DNA of 64,000 bases from assembly GCF_019443745.1 (NCBI RefSeq), contig NZ_CP050948.1, forward strand, positions 4,778,001-4,842,000, written 5' to 3'. This document shows positions 1 to 8,279 of the stretch, in pieces. Position numbers and translations under genes: made by a program. Source of the DNA: Iamia sp. SCSIO 61187. Lineage in GTDB: Bacteria; Actinomycetota; Acidimicrobiia; Acidimicrobiales; Iamiaceae. Numbering within the stretch: position 1 is the first letter of the stretch; the number at the start of each line of letters is the position of its first letter. The notes under the pieces are model-generated. The model made no database searches. It was not told the DNA's origin and saw only the letters and a program-made list of their open reading frames with translations.

Positions 1-301
1 CCGAGGTGACCACGGTGAGGGCGGGCTCGTCGGCGTAGGTCTCGTCGACCACCTCCACGATGCGATCGTCGGCGGCGTCGCGCCCGGCCCGCCGGGCGAA
101 GTCCACGGTGAGGTTCCCGCCGGCGAGCTCGGCCATCCGGGGCTCGTGGCGCCCGTCGAACACCACGGTGACAGCGTCGTCGTGGGTCCGGGCCCACTCG
201 GCGATGGCCTGGGTCAGCCGGACCGACGCGCCGACGGGATCGTTCCACCAGCCGTCGGCGCCCGCCCCCATGACGTTGTTCCCGTCGACGAGCCAGAGCA
301 C
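1..301 (-). CDS. NYN (PIN-like) domain protein, C-terminus cut by window edge
   Basis: About 100 residues of the N-terminus are visible. The protein opens with VLWLVDGNNVMGAG, which carries the Asp-x-Asn motif of YacP-like NYN domains. A second acidic site follows (VVFDGRHEP), then RDAADDRIVEVV, and the window ends near a TVVTS strand. NYN domains are predicted metal-dependent RNases related to PIN domains; no substrate can be inferred here. The GTG start lies 4 bp after the stop of the upstream LysE-type gene, so the two are probably co-transcribed. Confidence 0.75.
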   Translation of the reverse strand, partial: MLWLVDGNNVMGAGADGWWNDPVGASVRLTQAIAEWARTHDDAVTVVFDGRHEPRMAELAGGNLTVDFARRAGRDAADDRIVEVVDETYADEPALTVVTS

Positions 302-305
302 GGTC

Positions 306-944
306 TCAGTCGGCCCGACCGGAGAGGGCGAGGCGCACGCCGAGCCCGACCATCACCAGTCCGCCGGTGCCGCCGAGGGTCGACAGCCGGCGCGGTGATC
401 GGGCCAGCCAGCCCCGGGCGGTGCCGGCCATCAGCCCCCAGGCGCCGTCCGAGACCAGGGCGATGCCGACGAAGATGAGACCGAGGACGGCCATCTGGAG
501 CGGCACCGGGCCGCCGTCGGGGTCGACGAACTGGGTGAGGATGGCGGCGAAGAAGACGATCACCTTGGGGTTCGCCACGCCGACGACGTAGCCGTCGAGC
601 AGCAGGCGCCGGTAGGACCGGGCCGGCACCACCCCACCGGCCGTCAGGTGGAGCGCACGGCGGTGCCGGAAGGCTTGGACGCCGAGGTAGACGAGGTAGG
701 CCGCGCCGACCAGCTTGACCGCCGTGTACACGGCGACCGACCGCTGCACGAGGGCGCCCAGCCCGGCGGCCACCAAGATCACCTGGGTGTAGGCGCCGGC
801 GGCGTTGCCGACGACGGTCAGCACCGCGGCCCGCCGCCCGAGCGCCACCCCGCGGCTGACCACGAACATGACGCTCGGCCCGGGGACGACGATCAGCAGG
901 GACGCCGTCGCCGCGAACGTCACCAGGGCGTGCGTCGACACCAT
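306..944 (-). CDS. LysE/RhtB-family amino acid exporter
   Basis: This 212-residue membrane protein has the LysE/RhtB layout: about six hydrophobic segments and the early PGPSVMFVVSRG motif after the first helix. The family exports amino acids or related small molecules; the substrate is unknown. The ATG has no Shine-Dalgarno sequence. Instead a TACGGT hexamer lies 8 nt upstream, which suggests a leaderless transcript. The NYN-domain gene follows 4 bp after its stop. Confidence 0.85.
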   Translation of the reverse strand: MVSTHALVTFAATASLLIVVPGPSVMFVVSRGVALGRRAAVLTVVGNAAGAYTQVILVAAGLGALVQRSVAVYTAVKLVGAAYLVYLGVQAFRHRRALHLTAGGVVPARSYRRLLLDGYVVGVANPKVIVFFAAILTQFVDPDGGPVPLQMAVLGLIFVGIALVSDGAWGLMAGTARGWLARSPRRLSTLGGTGGLVMVGLGVRLALSGRAD

Positions 945-1124
945 GGCGCCGGACCGTACTGGCGGCGTCCGGACCGCACAGCCTCGTTTCGGGTCGCCGG
1001 ACCGCCCGCGACGTGCACGGTCGGCCTGGCGGCAGCCTCAGGGGCTCGGGAGGTCAGCGCCAGCCCGAGCCGGCGAGGGCCGCGAGCCCCGGCGGGAGGG
1101 AGTCCGGCCCCATCCGCCCGGGCC

Positions 1125-2465
1125 CTACGACGCGGTCCTCCGGAAGAGCGTGATCTTGTCCTCGCCGACCTTCTCCCGGAACTCGGGGTCGTCGATGCCG
1201 AGGCCCTCCTCCGGGGCCAGGCACAGGACACCGGCCTTGCCCTCGATCTCGTTCTTGTGGACGGCGAGGGCGGCGGCTCCGGTGTCCTCGAGCGAGTACA
1301 CCTTCGACAGGAGGGGCTGGATCTTGCCGTCGGCGATGAGCTGGTTGGCCGCCCACGCCTCCTTGTAGTTGGCGAAGTGCGAGCTGACGATGCTCTTGAG
1401 CTTCATCCAGAGGTGGCGGTTGTCGTACTCGATCATGTAGCCGCTGGTGGCGGCGCAGGTGACGATCTTGCCGCCGCGGGCGGCGGCGAACACCGAGGCG
1501 CCGAAGGTCTGGCGGCCGGGGTGCTCGAACACGGTGTCGACGTCGCGGCCGATCAGGTCGCGGATGTCCTTGCCCAGGCGCCGCCACTCCTTCTCGTCCT
1601 GGGTGTGCTCGTCCTTCCAGAACTGGTAGCCGGCGGCCTTGCGGTCGATGACGTGCTCGCAGCCCATGTCCCGGAGGAGCTGGGCCCGCTCGGGCGAGGA
1701 GACCACGCCGACGGGGATGCCGCCACCGTTGAGGACGTACTGGACGGCGTAGCCGCCGATGCCGCCGGTGGCGCCCCAGATGAGGACGGCCTGGCCCTGC
1801 TTGAGGTCGCCGGCGTGGGGGCTGACGATCATCCGGTACGAGGTCGAGTTGCACAGGGCGTTGCAGGCCGCCTCCTCCCAGGTGAGGTGGGCCGGCTTGG
1901 GCATCAGCTGGTTGGCCTTGACGACGGTGAGGTCGGCGAGGCTGCCGAAGTTGGTCTCGAAGCCCCAGATGCGCTGGTTGGCGGCGAGCATCGAGTCGTC
2001 GTGGGCCGAGGGGTCCTGGTCGTCGACGTGGTTGCAGTGCACGGTGACCTTGTCGCCCGGCTTCCAGTTGCGCACCGCCGAGCCGACCTGGACGACGACG
2101 CCGGCGGCGTCGGAGCCGACGATGTGCTCGTCGCGGGCGTGGCGGGCGCCCCACACCGACTCGCGGCCGAGCCGGTCGAGGAAGCCGAAGGTCGGGAGCG
2201 GCTCGAAGATCGAGGTCCAGACCGTGTTGAAGTTGATGGCCGACGCCATGACCGCGACGTAGACCTCGTCGGGGGCCAGCTCGGGCGTGGCGACCTCGTC
2301 GACGTGGAGCGACTTGCGGGGGTCCTTGTCCTCGGACGCCACGCCGTCCCACATGCCCGTCTCGGAGCGCTTCACGAACGCGGCCCGGTACGACTCCGGC
2401 ACCTTCAGGCCGGCGATCTCGTCGCCGGACGCGCCGGACTGGATGGCGTTCAGGATCTCCTGCAT
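1125..2465 (-). CDS. ccr: Crotonyl-CoA carboxylase/reductase
   Basis: The 446-residue medium-chain dehydrogenase/reductase carboxylates and reduces crotonyl-CoA to ethylmalonyl-CoA using CO2 and NADPH. The nucleotide-binding loop is IWGATGGIGG (229-238). Residues N80, F169, E170 and H363 sit where known Ccr enzymes place their CO2-binding residues (INFN, WGFETNFG and SSHFANY contexts), so carboxylase activity is likely rather than plain reductase. The ATG at 2465 gives MQEILNAIQS, matching the MKEILDAIQS start of Streptomyces Ccr. An in-frame GTG at 2489 has a better ribosome site (GGAGGGGG) and is an alternative. The thiolase at 5695 could feed the same pathway from acetyl-CoA. Confidence 0.93.
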   Translation of the reverse strand: MQEILNAIQSGASGDEIAGLKVPESYRAAFVKRSETGMWDGVASEDKDPRKSLHVDEVATPELAPDEVYVAVMASAINFNTVWTSIFEPLPTFGFLDRLGRESVWGARHARDEHIVGSDAAGVVVQVGSAVRNWKPGDKVTVHCNHVDDQDPSAHDDSMLAANQRIWGFETNFGSLADLTVVKANQLMPKPAHLTWEEAACNALCNSTSYRMIVSPHAGDLKQGQAVLIWGATGGIGGYAVQYVLNGGGIPVGVVSSPERAQLLRDMGCEHVIDRKAAGYQFWKDEHTQDEKEWRRLGKDIRDLIGRDVDTVFEHPGRQTFGASVFAAARGGKIVTCAATSGYMIEYDNRHLWMKLKSIVSSHFANYKEAWAANQLIADGKIQPLLSKVYSLEDTGAAALAVHKNEIEGKAGVLCLAPEEGLGIDDPEFREKVGEDKITLFRRTAS

Positions 2466-2515
2466 GGCCCGGGAGACTAGGTGTCGCACCGGGTCCCCCT
2501 CCAAGGCCCGGACCG

Positions 2516-4213
2516 TCAGCCGGCGCAGGGGTCGACCGTGAACGGCTGCGGCGCGCTGGTGGTGGTCGAGGTGCCGTCGGACGCCGTCACCCACCAGGTG
2601 TAGGACCCCGGCGTGGTGAACCCCTGCAGGGTGGCCGTGCGGGTCGATCCCGCGCCCCCCATGGGGACGCCGGTCGCGCCCCCGGGACCGGAGTGGTGCA
2701 GCCGCACCGACAGCGCACCACCGGTGTCGGTCACCGTGGCCGACGCCACCGCGCTGTCGTTGTCCGGGTTGCAGGTCGTCTGGAAGCCGCCCGGCGAGAG
2801 GTGGAGGGCGCCGATGGTCGGCGGCGGGTTCGGCGGGGCGGTCGGGGCCGGGGCCGGCGCCGGGGCGGGACCCGGGCTGGGAGAGGGCCCCGGTGCGGGG
2901 CCGGGGACGACGGGGCCACCGGGGTCCGGTGCGGTCGGCCCGGCGGCGGGGCCACCGGGCCCGCCGGCGAGCGGTGGGCCCGTCGTGGACGTCGGGCCGG
3001 GCTGGACCGGGGCGGTCCCCACGGTGGGCGGCACCGCCGTGGAGGACGGGTCGGCGTCGGCCCCCTCGTCCGCGGCGGTCGTCGTGGGGTCGGCCCCCGG
3101 CGCGCCGGGCGCGGGCGCGGCGTCGGGGTCGGCGTCGGACGCGGTGGCGACCCCGTCGGCCCGGACGTCGCCGTCCCCCGACCCGGTGGCGGCGGCGCCG
3201 GCCACCAGCCCGCCGACGACCAGCACGACGGCGGCGGCCACGACCAGCGCCCCGCGTCGGCGGGCCGACCCGGACCGCAGCCCGGTGCGGTCGGCCGAGG
3301 GCGGGTCGGGCGGGAAGCCGTCGCCGTCCCAGGTCGCCACCTCGGTGACGTCGGGGGCGGGCTCGCCGCCCCAGATCCGCCCGGCGCCGGCCACGACGGC
3401 GGTGCGCAGGTCGGCGGTCGCCAGCACGGCGGGGGCGCCGACGGCGAGCGTGCCGAGCGGGGCGACCAGCCCGGATCGGCGCTCGTCGCACACCTCGCAG
3501 CGGTCGACGTGGCGGGCGACCCGCTTGCGCAGCAGGACGGTCAGGCGCCCGTCCCAGTCGCCCAGGATGGCCCCGAGCTCGGCGCAGTCGCGTCGGCCGT
3601 GGCGGGCCACGAGGAGGGCGCCGAGGGCCCGTTCGAGGCGCTGGCGCATGCGCCCGGTGACCATCGAGATCTGACCGGGCCTGACCCCGGCGGCCGCGGC
3701 CAGCTCGTTCCCGGAGAGGCCCTGGCGGAGGTCGAGCTCGAGCAGGACGCGGTCGCCCTCGTCGAGGCCCTCGGCCGCGGCCCACACCAGCTCGGCCGCC
3801 TCGGTGCCCTCGGCGACCCGGGCCCCGTCGCCGTCGGGAGCGGTCTCAGTGCCCATCGGCCGGCCTCCGACCAGCACCGTCGGGTCCTCGGCCACCGCCG
3901 TGCGCTCGCGCCGACGCAGGCGGGCCAGGCACTGCGTCCGGGCGATGGCGTAGAGCCAGGGCCGCAGCCGTCCGGGGTCGCGGAGCTGTCCGATCCTGTC
4001 GGCGGCGACGAGGATCGTGTCGTGGAGGGCGTCGGCCGCCTCGTGCGGGTCGCGCAGCATCCCGGTGCAGAACCCCAGCAGCCGTTCGGCGTAGCGGTCG
4101 TAGAGGTCGGCGACCGCCGCCGGGGCGCGGTCGACGAGCCCCGCCACCAGGGCGGCGTCGGCCGTCGGTGTGGCCTCCGGGGCCGCGGCCCCCTCGATGT
4201 GCAGCCCGCTCAT
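2516..4213 (-). CDS. ECF sigma factor fused to zinc anti-sigma domain, TM helix and extracytoplasmic domain
   Basis: The 565-residue protein has a sigma-70 region 2 (about 37-105) and region 4 (about 150-205), as in ECF sigma factors. A zinc anti-sigma motif follows directly: C210-x24-H235-x3-C239-x2-C242. One transmembrane helix spans about 321-343. A low-complexity Pro/Ala/Gly/Thr linker runs to about 470, then comes a compact Ig/FN3-like C-terminal domain with two Cys residues. ECF groups with fused membrane extensions are known in actinobacteria. Here sigma factor, inhibitor and sensor appear to be one polypeptide, so release may need proteolysis or a conformational change (inference). 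No separate anti-sigma gene is adjacent. Confidence 0.85.
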   Translation of the reverse strand: MSGLHIEGAAAPEATPTADAALVAGLVDRAPAAVADLYDRYAERLLGFCTGMLRDPHEAADALHDTILVAADRIGQLRDPGRLRPWLYAIARTQCLARLRRRERTAVAEDPTVLVGGRPMGTETAPDGDGARVAEGTEAAELVWAAAEGLDEGDRVLLELDLRQGLSGNELAAAAGVRPGQISMVTGRMRQRLERALGALLVARHGRRDCAELGAILGDWDGRLTVLLRKRVARHVDRCEVCDERRSGLVAPLGTLAVGAPAVLATADLRTAVVAGAGRIWGGEPAPDVTEVATWDGDGFPPDPPSADRTGLRSGSARRRGALVVAAAVVLVVGGLVAGAAATGSGDGDVRADGVATASDADPDAAPAPGAPGADPTTTAADEGADADPSSTAVPPTVGTAPVQPGPTSTTGPPLAGGPGGPAAGPTAPDPGGPVVPGPAPGPSPSPGPAPAPAPAPTAPPNPPPTIGALHLSPGGFQTTCNPDNDSAVASATVTDTGGALSVRLHHSGPGGATGVPMGGAGSTRTATLQGFTTPGSYTWWVTASDGTSTTTSAPQPFTVDPCAG

Positions 4214-4570
4214 GGCGTCCTCTCCCGGCCCGGCCGGCCCTCACCGACGAGGTGGACTGGTGGTCAGACCATACCTCTCGTCGGGCCGGCGTGTCCGTGC
4301 GCATGGGGACGTGACGCGCCCGCGGCGCCGCATCGCACACCTTTCGCGCCCGGGCCGCCGCCCCGCGATCCGCGACCGGACCACCACGGGGAGCGGTGGA
4401 CAGGGGGCCTACCGCTCACCCTGCGCCGCATCTACCATGTTCTCGGGCCGTCGTGGCGGATCCTGGGGGGATTCTCCTCACAGTTCGCCCCCCCACCGCC
4501 GATCAGGTGGGGGTCGCCCCGGCGGCAGAGGCGCGATCGCCCGGAGTCGATCGCCGACACGAGGAGAGAC
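4214..4570. other. Intergenic region between divergent sigma-fusion and DivIVA genes
   Basis: No convincing gene is visible. The stretch must hold promoters for both neighbours, but no clear -35/-10 pair was found. A perfect 8-bp inverted repeat (CCCCCACC at 4490-4497, GGTGGGGG at 4506-4513) lies in the 5' untranslated region of the DivIVA-type gene. Confidence 0.5.
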
Positions 4571-5515
4571 ATGACCGGCAACGAGACCCGCATGGGACCC
4601 GACGATCTCGTCGGCCGCGAGTTCGCCATCGGCCTGCGCGGCTACGACCGCGACGAGGTCGATGCCTTCCTCCTCCGGGCCGCCGAGGCCTGGCGCGAGT
4701 CGATGGCGTCCACGCCGTCGATCAACGGCCTCTCGTCGTCGGCCATGGCCGCTCTGGCCGAGAGCGAGGCGCCGCCGGTGGAGTCGTTCTCCCCGCCGCC
4801 GGCCGCCCCCGCCGCCCCCGCCGCCCCCGACCCCTTCGCCGCCCCGGCCCCGGTCGACCCCTTCGCCGCCCCGGTGGCCCACGATCCCTTCGCCGCCCCG
4901 ACGCCGCCCGAGCCCGAGGCCGCCGCCGAGCCGCCCCGTCCGTTCGCGTCGGAGCCCAACCCCTACCTGGGCCAGCCCGAGGCCGTCCCCACCGAGACGG
5001 CCTCGGCGCCGTTCGAGGCTGCCGCCCCGGCCGAGGCCGAGGCCGCCGACACCGCACCGTCCGAGCCCGAGGCCCCGGCCCCGGCCCCGAGCCGGTCCGA
5101 GGTCGAGCGGGACCGGGCCACCGCCTACGCCGAGCGCGTCGCCGCCGAGCTCGACCGGGCCAGCGCTCGCACCGAGCTGGCCCAGGCCCAGGAGGAGGCC
5201 CTCCGGGTGGTCGACAGCGCCCAGCGCCGGGCCGAGGCCGTCCTCACCGGCGCCCGGGCCCGGGCCCAGGCCGAGGCCGAGTCCATCCTCGAGGACGCCC
5301 GCACCCGCCTCACCCCGCTGCTCGAGCAGGAGCGTGCGGTCCGGGCCCGCCTGATCCGGCTCCGCCAGGACCTCGACAGCCTCACCGACGAGGCCCCCGC
5401 GGGGGCGGCGCCGACCCTCCCCAGCGCGGCCGACCTGGTCACCACGACCGAGGACGACCCGTCGACGCCCGAGGCCACCTTCCCGGTCGGCTACGGGTCC
5501 GTCAGCGTCGGCTGA
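4571..5515 (+). CDS. DivIVA-domain protein with Pro/Ala-rich linker and coiled coil
   Basis: The 314-residue protein starts with a DivIVA-type N-terminal segment (MGPDDLVGREFAIGLRGYDR, then DEVDAFL), the part that recognises curved membrane. Residues about 60-170 form a Pro/Ala-rich linker with three DPFAAP repeats. From about 180 to 285 there is an Ala/Glu/Arg-rich coiled coil. DivIVA/Wag31 proteins organise poles, septa or cell-wall synthesis. The long linker and lack of a division-gene context argue for a paralogue of Wag31, so no gene name is given. The ribosome site is GAGGAGAG, 4 nt before the ATG. Confidence 0.82.
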   Translation: MTGNETRMGPDDLVGREFAIGLRGYDRDEVDAFLLRAAEAWRESMASTPSINGLSSSAMAALAESEAPPVESFSPPPAAPAAPAAPDPFAAPAPVDPFAAPVAHDPFAAPTPPEPEAAAEPPRPFASEPNPYLGQPEAVPTETASAPFEAAAPAEAEAADTAPSEPEAPAPAPSRSEVERDRATAYAERVAAELDRASARTELAQAQEEALRVVDSAQRRAEAVLTGARARAQAEAESILEDARTRLTPLLEQERAVRARLIRLRQDLDSLTDEAPAGAAPTLPSAADLVTTTEDDPSTPEATFPVGYGSVSVG

Positions 5516-5537
5516 CCCCCATCCTCCCCCGCGTCGG

Positions 5538-5565
5538 CGAGCCCCGGTCCCCGGACCGGGGCTCG
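5538..5565 (+). terminator. Hairpin terminator after the DivIVA-domain gene
   Basis: A perfect 13-bp inverted repeat (CGAGCCCCGGTCC and its complement) with a 2-nt loop begins 23 nt after the DivIVA-type stop. No T-run follows, as is common in GC-rich actinobacteria. Confidence 0.7.
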
Positions 5566-5694
5566 TCCGCGTCCGGGCCCGGACGATCGGCCCGGCGTCC
5601 GTCGATCGCGGCCGTCGGCGTGGCATTGGTCGCACGGGCGACGTCCCCGTAGGCTCACAGCGTCTCGTCACGCAACCTCACCCGGGAGATCACC

Positions 5695-6876
5695 ATGGCC
5701 GGATCCGTCATCATCGGCGGTGCTCGCACCCCCATCGGAAAGCTCTCGGGGGCCTTCGCCTCCTTCACCGCCATGGAGCTCGGCAGCAAGGCCATCACGG
5801 CCGCCCTCGAGCGCGCCGGCGTCGCCCCCGACGCCGTCGACTACGTCTACATGGGCCACGTCATCCAGGCCGGCCAGGGCCAGATCACCGCCCGCCAGGC
5901 CGCCTCCGGCGCCGGCATCCCGATGGACGTCCCGGCTACCACGATCAACAAGGTGTGCCTCAGCGGCCTCAACGCCATCCACCTGGCCGACATGCTGATC
6001 CAGACCGGCCAGGCCGACGTCGTCGTCGCCGGCGGGATGGAGTCGATGACCCAGGCCCCGTTCCTGCTGCCGGGCGCCCGCGCCGGGTACCGGATCGGCG
6101 ACCAGAAGGTCGTCGACTCGATGATGCACGACGCCCTGTTCTGCGCCTTCGACCAGTGCGCCATGGGCGCCGGCACCGAGAAGTACGCCGCCAGCGCCGA
6201 GCTCGAGCGGGCCCCGCAGGACGAGATGGCCGCCGCCAGCCACCAGCGCGCCGCCGAGGCGGCCAAGAACGGCCTCTTCGACGACGAGATCGTCCCGGTC
6301 GAGGTCCCCCAGCGCAAGGGCGATCCCATCGTCGTCACCACCGACGAGGGCGTCCGGGGCGACACCACCGTCGAGAGCCTGGGCAAGCTCCGCCCCGCCT
6401 TCGACAAGGCCGGCAACATCACCGCCGGCAACGCCAGCCAGATCAGCGACGGCGCCGCCGCCGTGATCGTCACCTCCAAGGCCAAGGCCGAGGAGCTGGG
6501 CGCCACCGTCCTGGGCGAGATCGTCGGCTACGGCCAGGTGGCCGGGCCCGACCCCTCGCTGCTCACCCAGCCGTCCCGGGCCATCAAGCAGGCCGCCGAG
6601 CGCAGCGGCACCGCCATCTCCGACATCGACCTGTTCGAGCTGAACGAGGCCTTCGCCGCCGTGGGCCTGGCGTCGATGGACGACCTCGGCATCAGCGATG
6701 ACATCGTCAACGTCAACGGCGGCGCCATCGCCCTGGGCCACCCCGTCGGCATGTCCGGCACCCGGGTCGCCCTCACCTTGATGCTCGAGCTGGGCCGCCG
6801 CGGCGGTGGCCTCGGCGCCGCCGCCCTGTGCGGTGGCGGCGGGCAGGGCGACGCCCTCATCGTCCGGGTCCCCTGA
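5695..6876 (+). CDS. Acetyl-CoA C-acetyltransferase (thiolase)
   Basis: This 393-residue thiolase condenses two acetyl-CoA to acetoacetyl-CoA or runs the reverse cleavage. The acylated cysteine is C88 in INKVCLSG. The GHPVGMSG motif supplies the conserved His and CGGGGQGDA the second catalytic Cys. The length is typical. The biosynthetic or degradative direction cannot be read from sequence. Ccr, 3 kb away on the other strand, suggests a link to the ethylmalonyl-CoA pathway or to polyhydroxybutyrate metabolism. Confidence 0.93.
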   Translation: MAGSVIIGGARTPIGKLSGAFASFTAMELGSKAITAALERAGVAPDAVDYVYMGHVIQAGQGQITARQAASGAGIPMDVPATTINKVCLSGLNAIHLADMLIQTGQADVVVAGGMESMTQAPFLLPGARAGYRIGDQKVVDSMMHDALFCAFDQCAMGAGTEKYAASAELERAPQDEMAAASHQRAAEAAKNGLFDDEIVPVEVPQRKGDPIVVTTDEGVRGDTTVESLGKLRPAFDKAGNITAGNASQISDGAAAVIVTSKAKAEELGATVLGEIVGYGQVAGPDPSLLTQPSRAIKQAAERSGTAISDIDLFELNEAFAAVGLASMDDLGISDDIVNVNGGAIALGHPVGMSGTRVALTLMLELGRRGGGLGAAALCGGGGQGDALIVRVP

Positions 6877-6910
6877 ACGGGCGACAGGCGTCGACCAGGA
6901 CGCTCCCGAC

Positions 6911-6939
6911 GTGTCATCGACGAGGTGACCGGGTAGCGT
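6911..6939 (+). promoter_or_regulatory. Candidate promoter of the intergenic RNA
   Basis: GTGTCA (6911-6916) and TAGCGT (6934-6939) are separated by 17 nt. The same TAGCGT hexamer lies 6 nt before the orn start at 34210. Initiation would fall near 6946, at the 5' edge of a strongly structured non-coding stretch. Confidence 0.4.
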
Positions 6940-6945
6940 GATCCT

Positions 6946-7143
6946 CACGTCGGAGCAGCCCTCCGACACCCCTTCGCTCGGGGCATCGCTTCCACAACGG
7001 TGGGTCGGTTTGACCGCCCGCACCCGGCTCGCCGGGAGGTGATGCCCCGAGTGTTCCTCGTTTGCCGGGGCCCTGCGCCGCGTGTCCCACCGAACTCGGT
7101 GGCAGACGTCGGACGGACATCCCACATCTGCCGCCGAGTTCGG
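6946..7143 (+). ncRNA. Candidate structured RNA with a three-way junction
   Basis: The region between the convergent thiolase and recR genes has no convincing ORF but folds strongly. P1 is a perfect 7-bp hairpin (6949-6955/6961-6967). P2 is a 14-bp stem (6976-6989/7039-7052, two G-U pairs) that encloses two hairpins: P3 (7006-7009/7013-7016, extended by two pairs past a mismatch) and P4 (7023-7028/7031-7036). Together these make a three-way junction. P5 is a 20-nt hairpin at 7090-7143 that could terminate the transcript. I do not recognise the RNA family. The strand is chosen from the candidate promoter; the stems fold equally on the other strand. Confidence 0.45.
7090..7143. terminator. Long hairpin between convergent thiolase and recR
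   Basis: The arms CCGAACTCGGTGGCAGACGT and ACATCTGCCGCCGAGTTCGG pair over 19 of 20 positions (one C-A mismatch, one G-U) around a 14-nt loop. The hairpin ends 11 nt past the recR stop. It can act for recR on the minus strand and for transcripts from the thiolase side. Confidence 0.6.
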
Positions 7144-7154
7144 GGGGGTGAGGG

Positions 7155-7754
7155 CTAGACCGCCCGGCGGCCCTCCAGGGCGCGGCCGAGGGTCAGCTCG
7201 TCGGCGTACTCGAGGTCACCGCCGACGGGGACCCCGCTGGCGATGCGCGTGACCCGCAGCGGCAGGTCCTGGAGCATCTTGGCCAGGTACATGGCCGTCG
7301 CCTCGCCCTCGACGTTGGGGTTCGTGCACAGGATCACCTCGGTGATCTCCTCGGCCCCGATGCGGGCGAAGAGCTCCCTCATGCGCAGCTGGTCGGCCCC
7401 GATGCCCTCGAGGGGGTTCAGGGCTCCGCCCAGGACGTGGTACCGGCCCTTGTACTCGTGGGTCTTCTCGACGGCGACGACGTCGCGGGGCTCCTCGACG
7501 ACGCACACGACGGTGCTGTCCCGGCGGTCGTCGTTGCAGATGTCGCACAGTCGGGCCGACGCCACGTTGAAGCAGCGCTCGCACCAGCTCACCTTGTCCT
7601 TGGCCTCGACGATGACGCCGGCCAGTCGCAGGGCATCGTCCCGGGGCAGCTGCAGCAGGTGGAAGGCGATGCGCTGGGCCGACTTGGGGCCGATGCCCGG
7701 CAGCTTCCCCAGCTCGTCCACCAGGTCCTGCACCGGCCCCGTGTAGACGGCCAC
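7155..7754 (-). CDS. recR: Recombination protein RecR
   Basis: The 199-residue protein matches RecR along its length. It has an N-terminal helix-hairpin-helix (LPGIGPKSAQRIAFHLL), a four-cysteine zinc finger (CERCFNVASARLCDIC) and a Toprim domain containing VVEEPRDVVAVE. RecR works with RecF/RecO to load RecA at single-strand gaps. The GTG start lies 17 nt after the ybaB stop, in the conserved order dnaX-ybaB-recR. Confidence 0.97.
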   Translation of the reverse strand: MAVYTGPVQDLVDELGKLPGIGPKSAQRIAFHLLQLPRDDALRLAGVIVEAKDKVSWCERCFNVASARLCDICNDDRRDSTVVCVVEEPRDVVAVEKTHEYKGRYHVLGGALNPLEGIGADQLRMRELFARIGAEEITEVILCTNPNVEGEATAMYLAKMLQDLPLRVTRIASGVPVGGDLEYADELTLGRALEGRRAV

Positions 7755-7771
7755 CTACTCTCCCGCCTGGC

Positions 7772-8251
7772 TCACTCGGAGCCGCCCAAGATGCCGCCGA
7801 GGCCGCCCATGGCGTCGGCCTGGAGGGCCTGGATGCGGGCGGTGGCGTCGTGGAGGGCGGCGAGGACGAGGTCCTCGAGCAGGGTGACGTCGTCGGGGTC
7901 GACGGCGCCGGGGTCGATGGTGACGGACCGGAACTCACCCGAGCCGGTGACGGTCACCTTCACCGCGCCACCCCCGGCGACGCCCTCGAGGACGGTGCGG
8001 GCCGCCTCGGCCTGGGCCTCGGCCATCTGCTGCTGCATCTGGGTGGCCTGCTCCATGAGCCCGCCGAGGTCGAGGCCGCCCCCGCCGAGCAGGTCGCCCA
8101 GCCCGAAGGGGTCGTCGTCGTCGTCGTCCTCGTCGTCGACGAGGTCGGGCACGGCGACCGGACCGGTCGCCTGGGCGGGGAGCGTCGGGCCGGAGGCGGT
8201 GGGGCCGGCGTCGTCGTCCTCGTCGTCGCCGGGAGGTGGGGTGTCGGTCAT
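7772..8251 (-). CDS. YbaB/EbfC nucleoid-associated protein with acidic N-terminal extension
   Basis: The 159-residue protein has a YbaB core (MEQATQMQQQMAEAQAEAAR onward, about 66-159) preceded by about 65 extra residues with long Asp/Glu runs. YbaB proteins are small dimers that bind DNA and are nearly always encoded between dnaX and recR, as here. The acidic extension is unusual. The start might instead be the internal Met at the core, but the in-frame ATG 28 nt after dnaX fits the operon spacing. Confidence 0.88.
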   Translation of the reverse strand: MTDTPPPGDDEDDDAGPTASGPTLPAQATGPVAVPDLVDDEDDDDDDPFGLGDLLGGGGLDLGGLMEQATQMQQQMAEAQAEAARTVLEGVAGGGAVKVTVTGSGEFRSVTIDPGAVDPDDVTLLEDLVLAALHDATARIQALQADAMGGLGGILGGSE

Positions 8252-8279
8252 GGTGCGTCCTCGTTCGGGTCGGGGGAGA

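Noticed and set aside
4440-4513. 6C-type RNA upstream of the DivIVA-domain gene
   Set aside because: There is a C-run and an 8-bp stem, but the two C-rich hairpin loops required for that motif are not seen.
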